Shown here one piece after another: positions 22,385 through 33,124 of a stretch of DNA of 64,000 bases (position 1 is its first letter; each line of letters opens with the position of its first letter). The notes below the pieces were generated by a model. That model searched no databases, was not told where the DNA came from, and saw only the letters and a program-made list of their open reading frames with translations. Made by a program: the position numbers and the translations under genes. Source of the stretch: Triplophysa rosa (taxonomy: Eukaryota; Chordata; Actinopteri; Cypriniformes; Nemacheilidae); assembly GCF_024868665.1 (NCBI RefSeq), contig NC_079906.1, forward strand, positions 10,488,833 to 10,552,832. The letters run 5' to 3'.

Positions 22385-24396
22385 CAAACTAAGTCATACG
22401 TCTGTGGGTTTTTTTGGCAATCGGCGTGTATGTGCACACTCAAAAAAAACAATTTTCCAAAAGTTGTGGACAAGGAGCAAAAATCTTTTTTTTTGAGTGC
22501 ATGTACAAAACACGAAGGGATTAATGTGATGATGTGTTGCTTGCTCGTGCTGTAGTTCTGACCTTACCCACTCTCCCCACTAGTACCACCTCTAGCAGCT
22601 CGTATTTTTCCGTAAATAATCGTACAGCTGTATCTCTCTTTTATAAATTTGATCAAACTAAATACTCTTCGAAGATACGACGTATGGAATACTACTGTAT
22701 AGGCACTCAAGATTAATATGAGATTGGCAGAAACTGCCTGCGATACGCGATCTTTAATGTAAAGTGACATTCATCTAAAACCATCTGCTGACCAGTCTAA
22801 AATCTGATCTGATGTTAATCGCTTATTGATCTTTTTAAAGGTTTTATAGACCAGTGTATTATATAAATCTATTTTTTTAACTTTATGAAATAAAATATTC
22901 TAGTGTTCATCTTGGCATAACACTAATCTTGATTTATATATCTTGGAATATTTTAATGCTTTAAATATGGCAAATCTGGTTTATGGCCTGTAATGTGTTT
23001 ATAATTTGCATCTGTCTTCAACTTCAGCTGAATGACACACAAGTTGACCTGTTTCTCCGACATTGAAAGAACTTACACGCTCAGTTTGGGTATAATTAAA
23101 TCAGACCTCCCCAATAAATTTCCACTTCTGACTTAATTATGTTTCGAAAGGGTTGTGAAATGTTAAGTACTAAATTAAAGCAAGCATCTTTTATTACTGA
23201 CACTCGTGCCTCAAATATGATGAATCAGTGTCAACATGCTGTGCGGCTATTTTTGAAAGACCTCATGCCTACTGTGGAGGTTCAATGTGTACAATATAAA
23301 TGCATGGTTTCTATAGCTTTTGGGAGAAAAAACAAACATTATGTTGTAATGATTTACTTTAGTTTAATTTACATCAAAGAACACTCAAGTGGGGTACTGT
23401 TGTGAATTTTGATCAGATCGTAGAGGGGTGGTCCATTAAAAGAGGCCACAACAGAGAACAGCACATTGAAAGCTCCCTAGTGCTGAAGTGAATGGAAGTG
23501 GAAAAACAGTAACTTCACACTAAGTGAATGTGGCATGTGAACAAAGCGCTTGGATAAGACGCCAATATCCACAACGCCTCTCCTAGCACACTTTTAATAG
23601 AGCAACTGTTGTCCTTGCCTTCATTGTTTATCTCAAAAATGTGCATCACATGTTTGTCCAACATATTTGTTGTTGTTAATTGATTTTAAGTCAGGGTCAC
23701 GGTCACACCCTTAACGTTTTGAACCCTTAAATACAACATACATGCACATAGAGTATACTGTGCATATCTCGCCCAAGTTCATGTTATCATCATTTCAGCA
23801 ACAACTTTTTCTTGCAGATATGAAGAGTAAAGAACTTGGATGTAACCTTCACTGTAAAAAACTGAGCTGCTTAAATTTGAAAAAGTAGAAAAAGTGAAAT
23901 GAACTAAAAATACATGCCTTATAAATGAGAATACATATAAAGTTTCAGCTATTTCTTTAAAAAAATAAAAGTGGCCTTTTCTGTCTACAAATAAACCGTA
24001 ATTCACTTTGTTGGTGTCACACCAACCAAGCTTCAATTGGATTAGGAAGACTGTTGTGCACAGGCTGTCGGCTGGTTGGACACAGCTCCAGATTTAAGTC
24101 CCCTGAGGCATTAAGATAACAACGTTTGTATAAACTGATGCGTAATTTAAACGACAGTAAGGTGTGAAGAGAAAAGGGAAATGTCAGCTTATTGGACAGG
24201 AATAGAGACAGAATGTTTGTTCCATCCACATTCAACAGATCGAATTGCTGTTTACAAAAAAATACATGATACACTATTGAACTTTTTGGGATGTAAAAAT
24301 CTGCTTCTTGAAATTATAGCCGCAGAGTACAAATAAACCAGACTAGGCCAACCACAGTCAAAATATAGACGTGAAACAGTTATTTGATATTTTTAG
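22385..24396. other. No gene seen between GHR and FBXO4
   Basis: AT-rich intergenic DNA. Scattered ORFs of up to 89 codons lack exon boundaries or known domains. Confidence 0.5.
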
Positions 24397-25280
24397 TTAA
24401 AGGAACAGTTCACCCAAAAATGAAAATTCTGTCATGAAATACTCGCCCTCAAGTTTTTCCAAACCTGTATAAACTTCTTTATTTGGTTGAACATAAAGAA
24501 AATTATTTGTAAGAATGTTAGCAACTGAGATTTCTGGGGCACCGTTGACTACTGTAGTAAAAAATATTTTAAAGAATTTAGAAAAACAAACAGTTCTGTG
24601 GCACCTTTGACTGTCGTGATTCTGGCTCGTCGTGTCATGTCTTTCTTGATCTTGTGGTAGAATCACGGCAGGATCCCTTGTTATGTGTGGAGAGAGTCAT
24701 TTTGACCCTGTCGGCCTTCGATACTCTCTTCGGTCCTTGTCTGTGTTCCCGCCCTTTTGTATCTCTCGTTATTGGTTGTTTATTAGTTCATGCCCCACAC
24801 CTGTTCCCCTTTGATTTGTCCCTCTATTTAATGCCCCTGTGTTCTCTGTCTGGTGTCAGATCATTGTTCTGTTATGTTGCACTGTGTCGTGTGGGTGAGT
24901 TCTTGTCTTGTTAGTTAGTCTAGTTTGTAGTGTTCCTATTCGTTGTGTTATTAGTTTAGTCTTGTCAGTTTAGTTAATCTTGTTCTTGTTTTGTTATGTT
25001 TACCCCCACGTGGGTCTTTGTTTTGAGTTTTGTTAATTATTTATTAAAAGTCTTGTTAACCCCTTACGTCCCTGTCTGCACTTGGGTCCTTTGTCTCTCA
25101 CCTCACCCGAGTTCATGACATTTGACAACCAATGGTAGTCAATGGTGCCCCAGAAATCTCAGTTGCTAACATTCTTACAAATATATTTAACAGAACAAAG
25201 ACATTTATACAGGTTTGGAACAACCTGAGGTTGAGTAATTAACGACAGAATTTTCAATTTTGGGTGAACTATCCCTTTAA
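24397..25280. repeat. TTAA palindromic MITE split by an LTR-like insertion
   Basis: The outer element has TTAA at 24397-24400 and 25277-25280, with ends AAAGGAACAGTTCACCC and GGGTGAACTATCCCTTT. Its two halves (24397-24611 and 25121-25280) join smoothly when the insertion at 24612-25120 is left out: CAGTTCTGTGGCACC...TTTGAC on the left and TTTGAC...ATGGTGCCCCAGAA on the right. Confidence 0.88.
24612..25120 (+). mobile_element. Solo-LTR-like insertion, 509 bp
   Basis: It begins TGTCGTGATT and ends GTTCATGACA, so it has TG...CA ends, and it is flanked by a 6-bp duplication TTTGAC (24606-24611 and 25121-25126). Inside it has a TATTTAATG promoter-like box at ~24834, C-rich and GT-rich stretches, and ATTATTTATTAAAAG, a possible polyadenylation region, at ~25034. 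No protein is encoded. This fits a solo LTR left after recombination; a TRIM or TG/CA-ended DNA element is the alternative. Confidence 0.6.
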
Positions 25281-28221
25281 GATGAGAATTTTCATATGCA
25301 ATATGACCAGTATGCAGTTGTCACATAAGCAGCCACCCTCTCCATAGACAGCTATGCAAATGACATGTATAACTTATAACTATAATGAAATGCGGATAAT
25401 TATATGAGCAGTGGTGCGAATCACCTCGCCGTACATGTACATCAGCACGTGGCCCTTGTGAACTCAAAAGAGATGTTTGTACCCACCTGCAGACAGTTGC
25501 AGTGGGCGAGTAAAAAACAAAGCAATTATCATCTCTGTCTTCGTCACAATTTTAATACAGTGTGCAAATTACATGTTTTCCTCATATTTCCGAGCGCATG
25601 GGTGATCTTAATGGAGGTTAACGACAATGAATACAAATAAGATATTTAGTTTTAATTGGAAAAGAATTGCAAAGTGTGGGGAAGGTGGAAGAAACAGGGC
25701 CAGATGCATAAAAAAGATATTAATCAGATTGCACTGTGTCCATAATTCATGATATGTAACAGGCGTGAGACGCCTGGCACAAAAATCTATGTAGAGACCT
25801 ATATAGCTGAAATTCAGGCCTGTGGGTGAATGCTTTATCTTTGTTTGGAGGAAATGATTCAGTGAATATGTTAGTTTGTATATAAAGACAAAAAACAACA
25901 GCTGTTACAGAAAAGCAGCTATTTACACTTGGTATAACAACGTGTGACAGATTATTGGCACATTATCAAAGAAATGTTTTGAAAAACAGCAGGTATGCTC
26001 TGACCCCCTATGTCAATGTGGAAAATCTGAATAAACAACACATACTATCACAACTACTGATATGTTAGTCACGCTATATCTATGACCCGCCTCTTTATCT
26101 CTGCACCTCTGTCTGAGATGCATTGAATCTATGCTGAACTGCAAACACGATATAGACCTACATCAAATTGAATGCACAAATGTAATTTGTTTGGTTGTTT
26201 TTCCTAAATGGCCAGACTATGTAATCCTGTATTTCACCATGTGATATCAAAACCCTCCAGAAAAGTCCACCATGGACATTTTCTTCTACATCCATTACCA
26301 AATGAAATAGAGTGCACCATTTTATGTCCACATGCAACATCTTCCACTCTGGTAATTTTGTGTGATTGAACATGTTTGATTATTTTTTTCTTAACCTCCC
26401 TCTGATGAAATATTTGTCAGAGATGGTGTATTTCTAAGCCGCACCTGAGCACACAATGTTGATACAAACTGTTTTGACATAAGGAAATCATTTAAAGAAC
26501 ACTGATGTAAAGATAAGAATAAATATAAGTTAATCTAATTTTAATCCTTTAAAGTAGAACATTCAGGCTATTTGTTTGTATAAGAAAGGTATAACATAGA
26601 TTCTGTAAATGTATGCATCAATTCATATTGCAATAAATAAAAACCTACTAGGTTTGGAGATTTACGTATACATTATTTAGTCAGTGTTTCCCTGAAATCA
26701 TTTGATTTGCGAATAATCAATGCAAACCAAGAAAATCATCAGAAATCAAATCCAAATTTCATTCTTGTCATTCTTCAAGCTGGTTAAAGACAATGCACAG
26801 TTTGTCTCGCTACACAAAATCATGGCACGAGTGAGAGAGACGAGAGAAAGGCATGTTGAGGAAAACAACACAAATCTCCATTTTGTCAAGTTTCACCACA
26901 GAGCAGACAGTCATTTCTACCTTTCAGATTAGATTTAATGCATCCAAATTAGAGCAATTACAATTTCATTTTAAAACAGTGTTTTTTTTTAAACATAGAT
27001 TTTTGCTTTAGTCATTTTGGGTGAATAATAATAAAAGAGACTGCAAGAGAAACATCTCGCATGTTCCACCAAGGAAAGACAGATTATTACTAATTTTTTA
27101 CTTAATGGGTCTTGGACAAATAAGACCATATAGTGCCGGAAATGACTCACCTTTTTATATAAAGTGAAGTACCTGTCAAACCTTTTAAGAGAAAAAAGCA
27201 TCTTATGAAACTAATTTCTTCAGTTCCCAGAGTGGCAGAATCATGTAGCTATACTTTTTTTTTGACGTAGCACATGCTCAGTCAAAGTGTGGCCTTTAGT
27301 GCATCTGAATGGTAGGATTAGTTTTAATTGCTTTAGTTTAGCGTATTACTCTGTGAAATGCCACAAGCATAGACTGGTTTTCACTTTAATAAACAGAGGA
27401 AGAGAGAACAGGGCCACAGGGAGTCGGAAACAAAGAGAAGACAGAGACAAAGCAACACCTATTTCTCTGGAACACTGGCCAGTGAATGACCTCCACCCTG
27501 AATAAAACCGGGCAGCAGGATGATGAGGTTATGCTGGGTCAGTGTTCTTATTGTTGTCAACAAAGCTCTTAATAAAGCTGAGGCTGCTGCCTCTCTGTGG
27601 ACAAAAGAGGTAAAACACCCTTCATGGGTCGTTTTTAAAAATGCTGACAGGAATGCATTATTAAGACAACCTTAAATATTAGCATTTTATCAGCATTATG
27701 CCATTTTATTTTATGCAATTACATACCAAAAATATTCATGTTGCAACGCTACATAATTATAATGCACCTGGTCAAAATATAATTTAAAGTAAAAGACAAT
27801 TTTAAGACAAAAAAATAAATGGAATAGGTTATATTACACGAAGTCAGACAGATGAAAAAAAATCAAGTATAAATATAGCTGCAAGCAGCAAGTATCTGGG
27901 TCCAAGCAGGTTTGGGGAACAGGGCCTCAACTGGATGATTTTTAAGAAAAGATCCTGTGGATAATGTGGATTCAGTTGAGATTTTATGTTAAAACGGTTT
28001 TGGAGTATCTGAATGTAGGACTACAGTCAATGACTGAATCACAGATCACTTCATCTGGTTCACCCAGTAATATAACAAAAGAAGCTGCATGGTCTCATGT
28101 TTACAGTTTCAATAACAATCAATAAACTTAATAGCAACATATTTTAGACACCAAACATGTATACTGTCTACATACTGCATAGAAAAAAATATAAGAAACA
28201 AGCATCCACTATATTTAATAA
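25281..28221. other. No gene seen between GHR and FBXO4
   Basis: AT-rich intergenic DNA with isolated ORFs of no evident coding character (for example 26720-26932). No transposon ends recognised. Confidence 0.5.
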
Positions 28222-28657
28222 TAGGGATATAACGATTCATTCAGCTCATGATGCGATGCGTTGCGATTCACAATACTGATGTTACGATAACATTTATTCA
28301 CGGCTTATTTTTACAAATTTAAGTTGAGACCAATTAGAAATGAACAACTGCCCTTGTATTATTTCTCAAATGCTGCACATTTACTTAAAATAAAATATAT
28401 TATGTCAAATAACAAGTGCAATTTTAAAACAAATTCAAAAGCAAATAAAAAATGAATAATACAGAAGTTTCTATAATACAAACAAACTAAGACTTGGATC
28501 TTTTTTTACATTAAAAAATACCAGCATGTCCGCATTTAACACAGCGGCACCTGCTGTTCAAAAATGTATTGAGATTCAGTTAACATTTCAACTGACTTGA
28601 ATCGTAACATATTATAATCTATTTTCAACCGGCTCATGGGGAATCGTTACATCCCTA
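28222..28657. repeat. hAT-type MITE downstream of FBXO4
   Basis: The ends TAGGGATATAACGATTC and GAATCGTTACATCCCTA are inverted. The flanks TTTAATAA (28214-28221) and TTTCATAA (28658-28665) match at 7 of 8 bases, a decayed 8-bp duplication. Non-coding, 436 bp. Confidence 0.8.
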
Positions 28658-28779
28658 TTTCATAACTCAAAATCAGATCCACTGTATTACAGTTGTCACC
28701 ACCAACGGTACAAACACCTGTAATAGTGTAAACTGTGTCTTGTATCTTATTTTATGTCTGAAAGCATCAATCATATGCT

Positions 28780-28785
28780 TTTAAT
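28780..28785 (-). terminator. Possible FBXO4 polyadenylation signal (ATTAAA)
   Basis: TTTAAT on the plus strand reads ATTAAA on the gene strand, 35 bases past the stop codon. It is the commonest variant signal, but a single hexamer in AT-rich DNA is weak evidence. Confidence 0.3.
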
Positions 28786-28819
28786 AATATAGTATATCCA
28801 GCAGGTACAGTCTTATAAA

Positions 28820-31740
28820 TTACAGTTTAACCCCAGAGTTTCCCAGTAGCCAATCAATCCCATCCAGTAGTCCTGTAAGTGTTTCTGCAGCTGTGTTCTG
28901 TACCTACAGTATGACAAAACACATTGTAGGGTACACATTTCTTTGCAATTTACGGTCTTATTGTACAGAGTTTGAAGGAGAAACTGGAAATTTTGAAAGT
29001 GTCACTTTTTGTACAAATGCTATTCTTACCATCCAAGGGTTAGACAGTGAGCTGAGCTGAAGATGATTGGCCACAGTCACACATGGAATTCTGTGTCTGT
29101 CTGAAGCTTCTCTAGATACACAAGAGAGCACCAGAATGGGCCGGGAGACAGAACCCACCACAGGGTCTAACATGATCCTGATGTGAGCGCTCTGCTCCTC
29201 CCAATTTCTGTCAGATCCTACATGATATAACAAAGAGAAATCCACCATGAGGATCTGCTGATATAATAATCAATCTTTGTTGTACATGCTTAATGAATCT
29301 AGAGTATATATCAAAATGCCATATGAGTTCCTAAACAAAACAATTTCAGACATTTCAATCAACTTTCAATGATTCTTAAAGGGATAGTTCACCCAAAAAA
29401 ATAATTCAAGTCATGAATAATTCAAAATGTCTCAGGGATTTTGTGTCCATACTATGGAAGTCAATGGGGGCAAATGTTGTTTGGTTATCAACGTTCTCCC
29501 TAAACATCTTCAACTTTGAGGTGAACTATTCCTTTAAGGATATGCTAATGCACTGTATGTAATATGTTGTGGCTTGTATTTTTATTTGTAACGTCGATCA
29601 TACCTTCCGTCTCAACGTTTGCTACAAAGATGAATCCGTTCACAGCCTGACACATTTGATTAAACGCAGGGTTAAGACCTATTGGCACATTGGACTCACT
29701 ATCCTGCTGAAAGACAAAAAGTTTACTGCGCAGATTTCGGTGCTCCAGACGGGCTCTCTCTCTCTCGGTCCTAAACCAAGACACACTCTTTAATGAAACT
29801 CATTTTAACACTGACTCCATTAAAAACTTTTTAAAGCGACATCTGCATCCAACACAGCCAAGGGTGTAACTTTGGTTTGAAAAGTGGGAGGGACACAAAA
29901 TGGGGGAAAATGTTTTTGATTTGAATCCTATCACAAATTCAAAATTTTGCATTGTTTTTGATTGTTTGAATTGATTAAATTTCAATTTTTTTTGAATTTT
30001 GATGAAGTTGATGTTCATGAAGGGGGAAAATGCGAGTATCGATTGAGAAATGGAGGAAAACATGGCTTGTAAACCTGAATCTGCGGTCGGAAGGAGACGA
30101 GCTGGATGACTTTCTAAAATGCTTAATGAGGTTTAACGTACCTAAACAATGACCAGGGAAGCCCACGTTTCTGTCAAGCCTTGTCATAAACACTAAAAAG
30201 TAATAAATTATGCGTTTCTTCCCCATATAAGTCCATTATAAGGAAACAGCTTAATATAGCCTACCGAAACAATGACCACATAAAAACAAATTTCTATTAA
30301 ATTCAAATCAAAACCACGTGATTGAAAACAATCTTTCAGTGATCTATTTTTAGAGTGTACAGGCAGACTCTCTGTGTCCTGCTTGGTCCTACTTCTCTGT
30401 GGCGATGACGGCGTGTGGTTAAAAAATCATTACAAACAAATTTGAGGTGAGGGGGACACGGATGGGATTTTTAAAAGTGAGGGGGACATGCCCTCCCTGT
30501 CCCCAGTGGAAATTACACCCCTGAACAAAGCTAATATTTCTGAATGAGAAAATCAAACCTTACCTGTTAGTTGAATACAGAGTTATAATATTGAATCTGT
30601 GTTGATCTTTGTACTTAAAACTGATTCCAGATCCAATGCCTGAGAAAGAACAAACAAATGTAAATGAGATCAAGCGCAGAAAGCTTGAATTTACCTGCAT
30701 TTCTGAAATATAAGTAATAACTGGCACCGTCAATCTGACGTTGAGGTATTCCTGCTCTAGGTAGTACATCAGGGGAATTGATGATTTTAGTCAACAGAGA
30801 AAACTGTAACTGTTCAAGTCCTGGTCCAAACATGGCGAACTGTGGCTCTGTAACCGGTACAAAGGAGTGGAAGAAAGAAGTGACGGATTCAAACGTGGCC
30901 TTGGGTTGCTGTCTCCATTGGTTGCGACAGGCTGGGCAGACCCGTAGATACCTGTGGGTGCAGAGCAGAATTCTAAGGTAGATTTGATGTCATAGCAAGA
31001 CAACATACACACAGGACTTTCATACGCTTAGTAGACTTTTACATTACCCTATCCAAAACCAATTTCCCATAGTCCTTTATTAACTAACTGCCATCACTGT
31101 CACTGTTAAAAACACTTACTCAGCCATATAATCAAACTGCTTCATCTCAGTGTTCCCCAACACTGATACGCCAGTGAGCTTGACCTCAGGCATTGACAAA
31201 TGGTCAACTGACTGCCACTGTGGCAAATCACGCAGCAGAAAGTACTTCCACAGCACAGGGTCTCGAACCATTGACCGCCAGTATGTACTCGTGCCTCCCA
31301 GTCTGCAGAGGTCTTGTGGAGTGAGGAAGGTCATAATATGAAACTGCATGTCAACCTGGGTGGATATAGACAAGGAAGACAAAAAAAAATGCATATAGGT
31401 TACACATAACGATGATGTCAATTGCCTTATTTGCTAAAAAAAAAAAAAACATGGTAAGGTTTTAGCACTTTTAGCATACAGCTGTAGTCTGTATACAGTT
31501 TATTATGTTATGTTTAAGTATCAAGTATGTGGAATGGACACTGTACATACAATAAATTAATACCAAAACGAATTAATTATTAAATGAACAAAAATAAATA
31601 TGTCTTACCGACAAATTGTCGAGAGTAGGGCCGGTGACGTCATGATCTGGCTCAGACCAACCATCACTTTGTTGTCTTGTATCAAAAAACCTATCTCTAA
31701 TACACCTGAGGCTTTGCAAAACTATATTTCGGCTCAGCAT
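28820..31740 (-). CDS. fbxo4: F-box only protein 4, complete, seven coding exons
   Basis: FBXO4 is a substrate receptor of SCF (SKP1-CUL1-F-box) ubiquitin ligases; the mammalian protein binds TRF1 and has been reported to target cyclin D1. Coding exons on the minus strand: 31740-31609, 31355-31120, 30951-30728, 30639-30564, 29770-29604, 29217-29030, 28903-28820 (stop TAA). They sum to 1107 nt, 368 aa (human 387), and every phase matches. An in-frame TAA lies just upstream of the chosen ATG (MLSRNIVLQ). The F-box spans about residues 39-90 (DMQFHIMTFLTPQDLCRLGG, then RDPVLWKYFLLRDLP). The C-terminal GTPase-like domain follows, with FAMFGPGLEQL, GIPQRQIDG, NGFIFVANVE and PILVLSCVS conserved. 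Exon 3 uses a weak donor (GACG|GTGCCA), and a better in-frame donor lies 33 nt downstream. Intron 4 holds a hAT MITE and intron 5 a TTAA MITE. Confidence 0.95.
29376..29537. repeat. Short TTAA palindromic MITE in FBXO4 intron 5
   Basis: TTAA at both ends, with AAAGGGATAGTTCACCC and GAGGTGAACTATTCCTTT inverted. It is internally deleted relative to the copy at 15020. Confidence 0.85.
29859..30523. repeat. hAT-type MITE in FBXO4 intron 4
   Basis: The ends CAAGGGTGTAACTTTGG and GGAAATTACACCCCTG are inverted, followed inward by GGGAGGGACA and its mirror. The flanks AACACAGC (29851-29858) and AACAAAGC (30524-30531) match 7 of 8. Its middle (~30125-30270) carries a block also present in the ISL2EU-like element at 56253-57929: AACGTACCTAAACA, GTTTCTGTCAA, AGTCCATTATAAG and AACAGCTTAA in the same order. 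Confidence 0.8.
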
Positions 31741-31977
31741 GCTGACAACTGTTTAAAACGATTTATTAACGATTTCCTGTTTCCTATACGTGCAAATTCG
31801 ACAGCCTAAAAATACAACACTTCACATTCTTTCATAAGAAGACATGAATCATGTAAATCAGGTCTTTCTGTTAAAAAACTCAATCTCAAGATAATTCCTG
31901 TGGCTTTTCCCGGAACTGTCAAAGTTACACGTCTCTCGTGTTTTCATAGGAGTGTGTGCAACGTCATGCGCGGCTTT
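31741..31977 (-). promoter_or_regulatory. FBXO4 5' flank / promoter region
   Basis: The 240 bases before the FBXO4 start codon are AT-rich near the gene and become CpG-richer at 31925-32030. No TATA box was seen in the expected place. The 5' untranslated region probably starts here, but the transcription start cannot be read. Confidence 0.4.
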
Positions 31978-31996
31978 GCATTGTGGGCATTGTAGT
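31978..31996 (-). promoter_or_regulatory. ZNF143/SBS-like site upstream of FBXO4
   Basis: On the gene strand it reads ACTACAATGCCCACAATGC, close to the ZNF143 (SBS) consensus of ACTACAAT, a CCCA core and a final ATGC. Such sites sit near the start of many TATA-less housekeeping genes. It is 238 bases before the ATG, within a small CpG-rich patch. Confidence 0.6.
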
Positions 31997-32029
31997 AGTT
32001 TCGCAAAGCGCCGCTGTCAAAATAATAAA

Positions 32030-33124
32030 CGAAGCGTTATGATGATCTCGGTTTGTTTAGTATTTGTGGAGGGACATACTGCGAAACGGTCAAATAATCG
32101 TAATATTGTTGCTGTTAATTCCAGTCACAAACAGTTAATGACAATCAACTTTAAATTACTTATTGATTAAACCCAGTTTTAGTCTGTTCGTTTACAGAAC
32201 TAGTTTATTCAAATAAGCCGGACAGCCGCATTTTTTTGTTGTTGACGGATTTGGATTTAGCCATCGGATAAAAGAATGTCAACCAGCAATATTTAGATGT
32301 ATCAGTTTTGGAATTAATCAAATATTAAATTCATTGTATACATTTACTTTTGTTTCAGAAATTTATTTTACATTGGTTCTTAATCTAAAGATGAACTACT
32401 GCTGCTCACAATTATTGACACGTGTCTGTTAGCTCTATTTATTAAAACTTTTCTTTGGTGTACTTCAAACAAACCACCTATACACAAACCAAATTATCAC
32501 ATACACATTTACATTTCTTAACCCAAAATTTATTTTCAATGAAGACATAAAAAACAAAAACGGAACGTCTTTTTTTAAAAGAATATGACCAAAAAGTTTA
32601 GCTTTTTAAAAGTACACTATCAAAATATCCAGATTCCCATCTGTGAACATTACACCTCATCACCAAATAAAATGAAGATGCAACTTTAATAAGTGAGCAA
32701 AAGGTGTCATACAAACGTGTTATTAAAAGAAAAGTTCCATACTTAAAAATGGTTATGAATACTTAAATATGCAACATATATATGTACTCTCCTTCTCCTT
32801 TGTACCATTTCTTTTAACATATAAATGACATATATAAATGTAATTAGAAATAAATAAATACAAATTAAAATAAATAAAAAGTAGCTTGACGTTTCTCAGC
32901 TGGAATATTGTTTTTCTTAAACAAATAGTTATTCGTGTTTATTTTACATTAGACGTATTATTCCACATTCTTTGAGAAAACAAACATCCAGAAAGCCAAT
33001 CTTGATCGGTAGATAAGTGCCCTTTTTTGTTTTCAGCATTTACCTTTTAATTTTTTTCCTGTTTGTTTTGTTTGCCGTTTTTGCTTTAAAACAATAACAT
33101 TTTGTGAAACTCCTCTCTCTTGGT
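32030..33124. other. FBXO4-RIMOC1 intergenic DNA; possible RIMOC1 poly(A) signal at 32938-32943
   Basis: AT-rich, no exon seen. TTTATT at 32938-32943 reads AATAAA on the minus strand, 182 bases after the RIMOC1 stop codon, and may be its polyadenylation signal. Confidence 0.4.

Noticed and set aside
30791..31012. 73-codon minus-strand ORF
   Set aside because: A shadow of FBXO4 exon 3 in another frame; the true frame continues the F-box protein.
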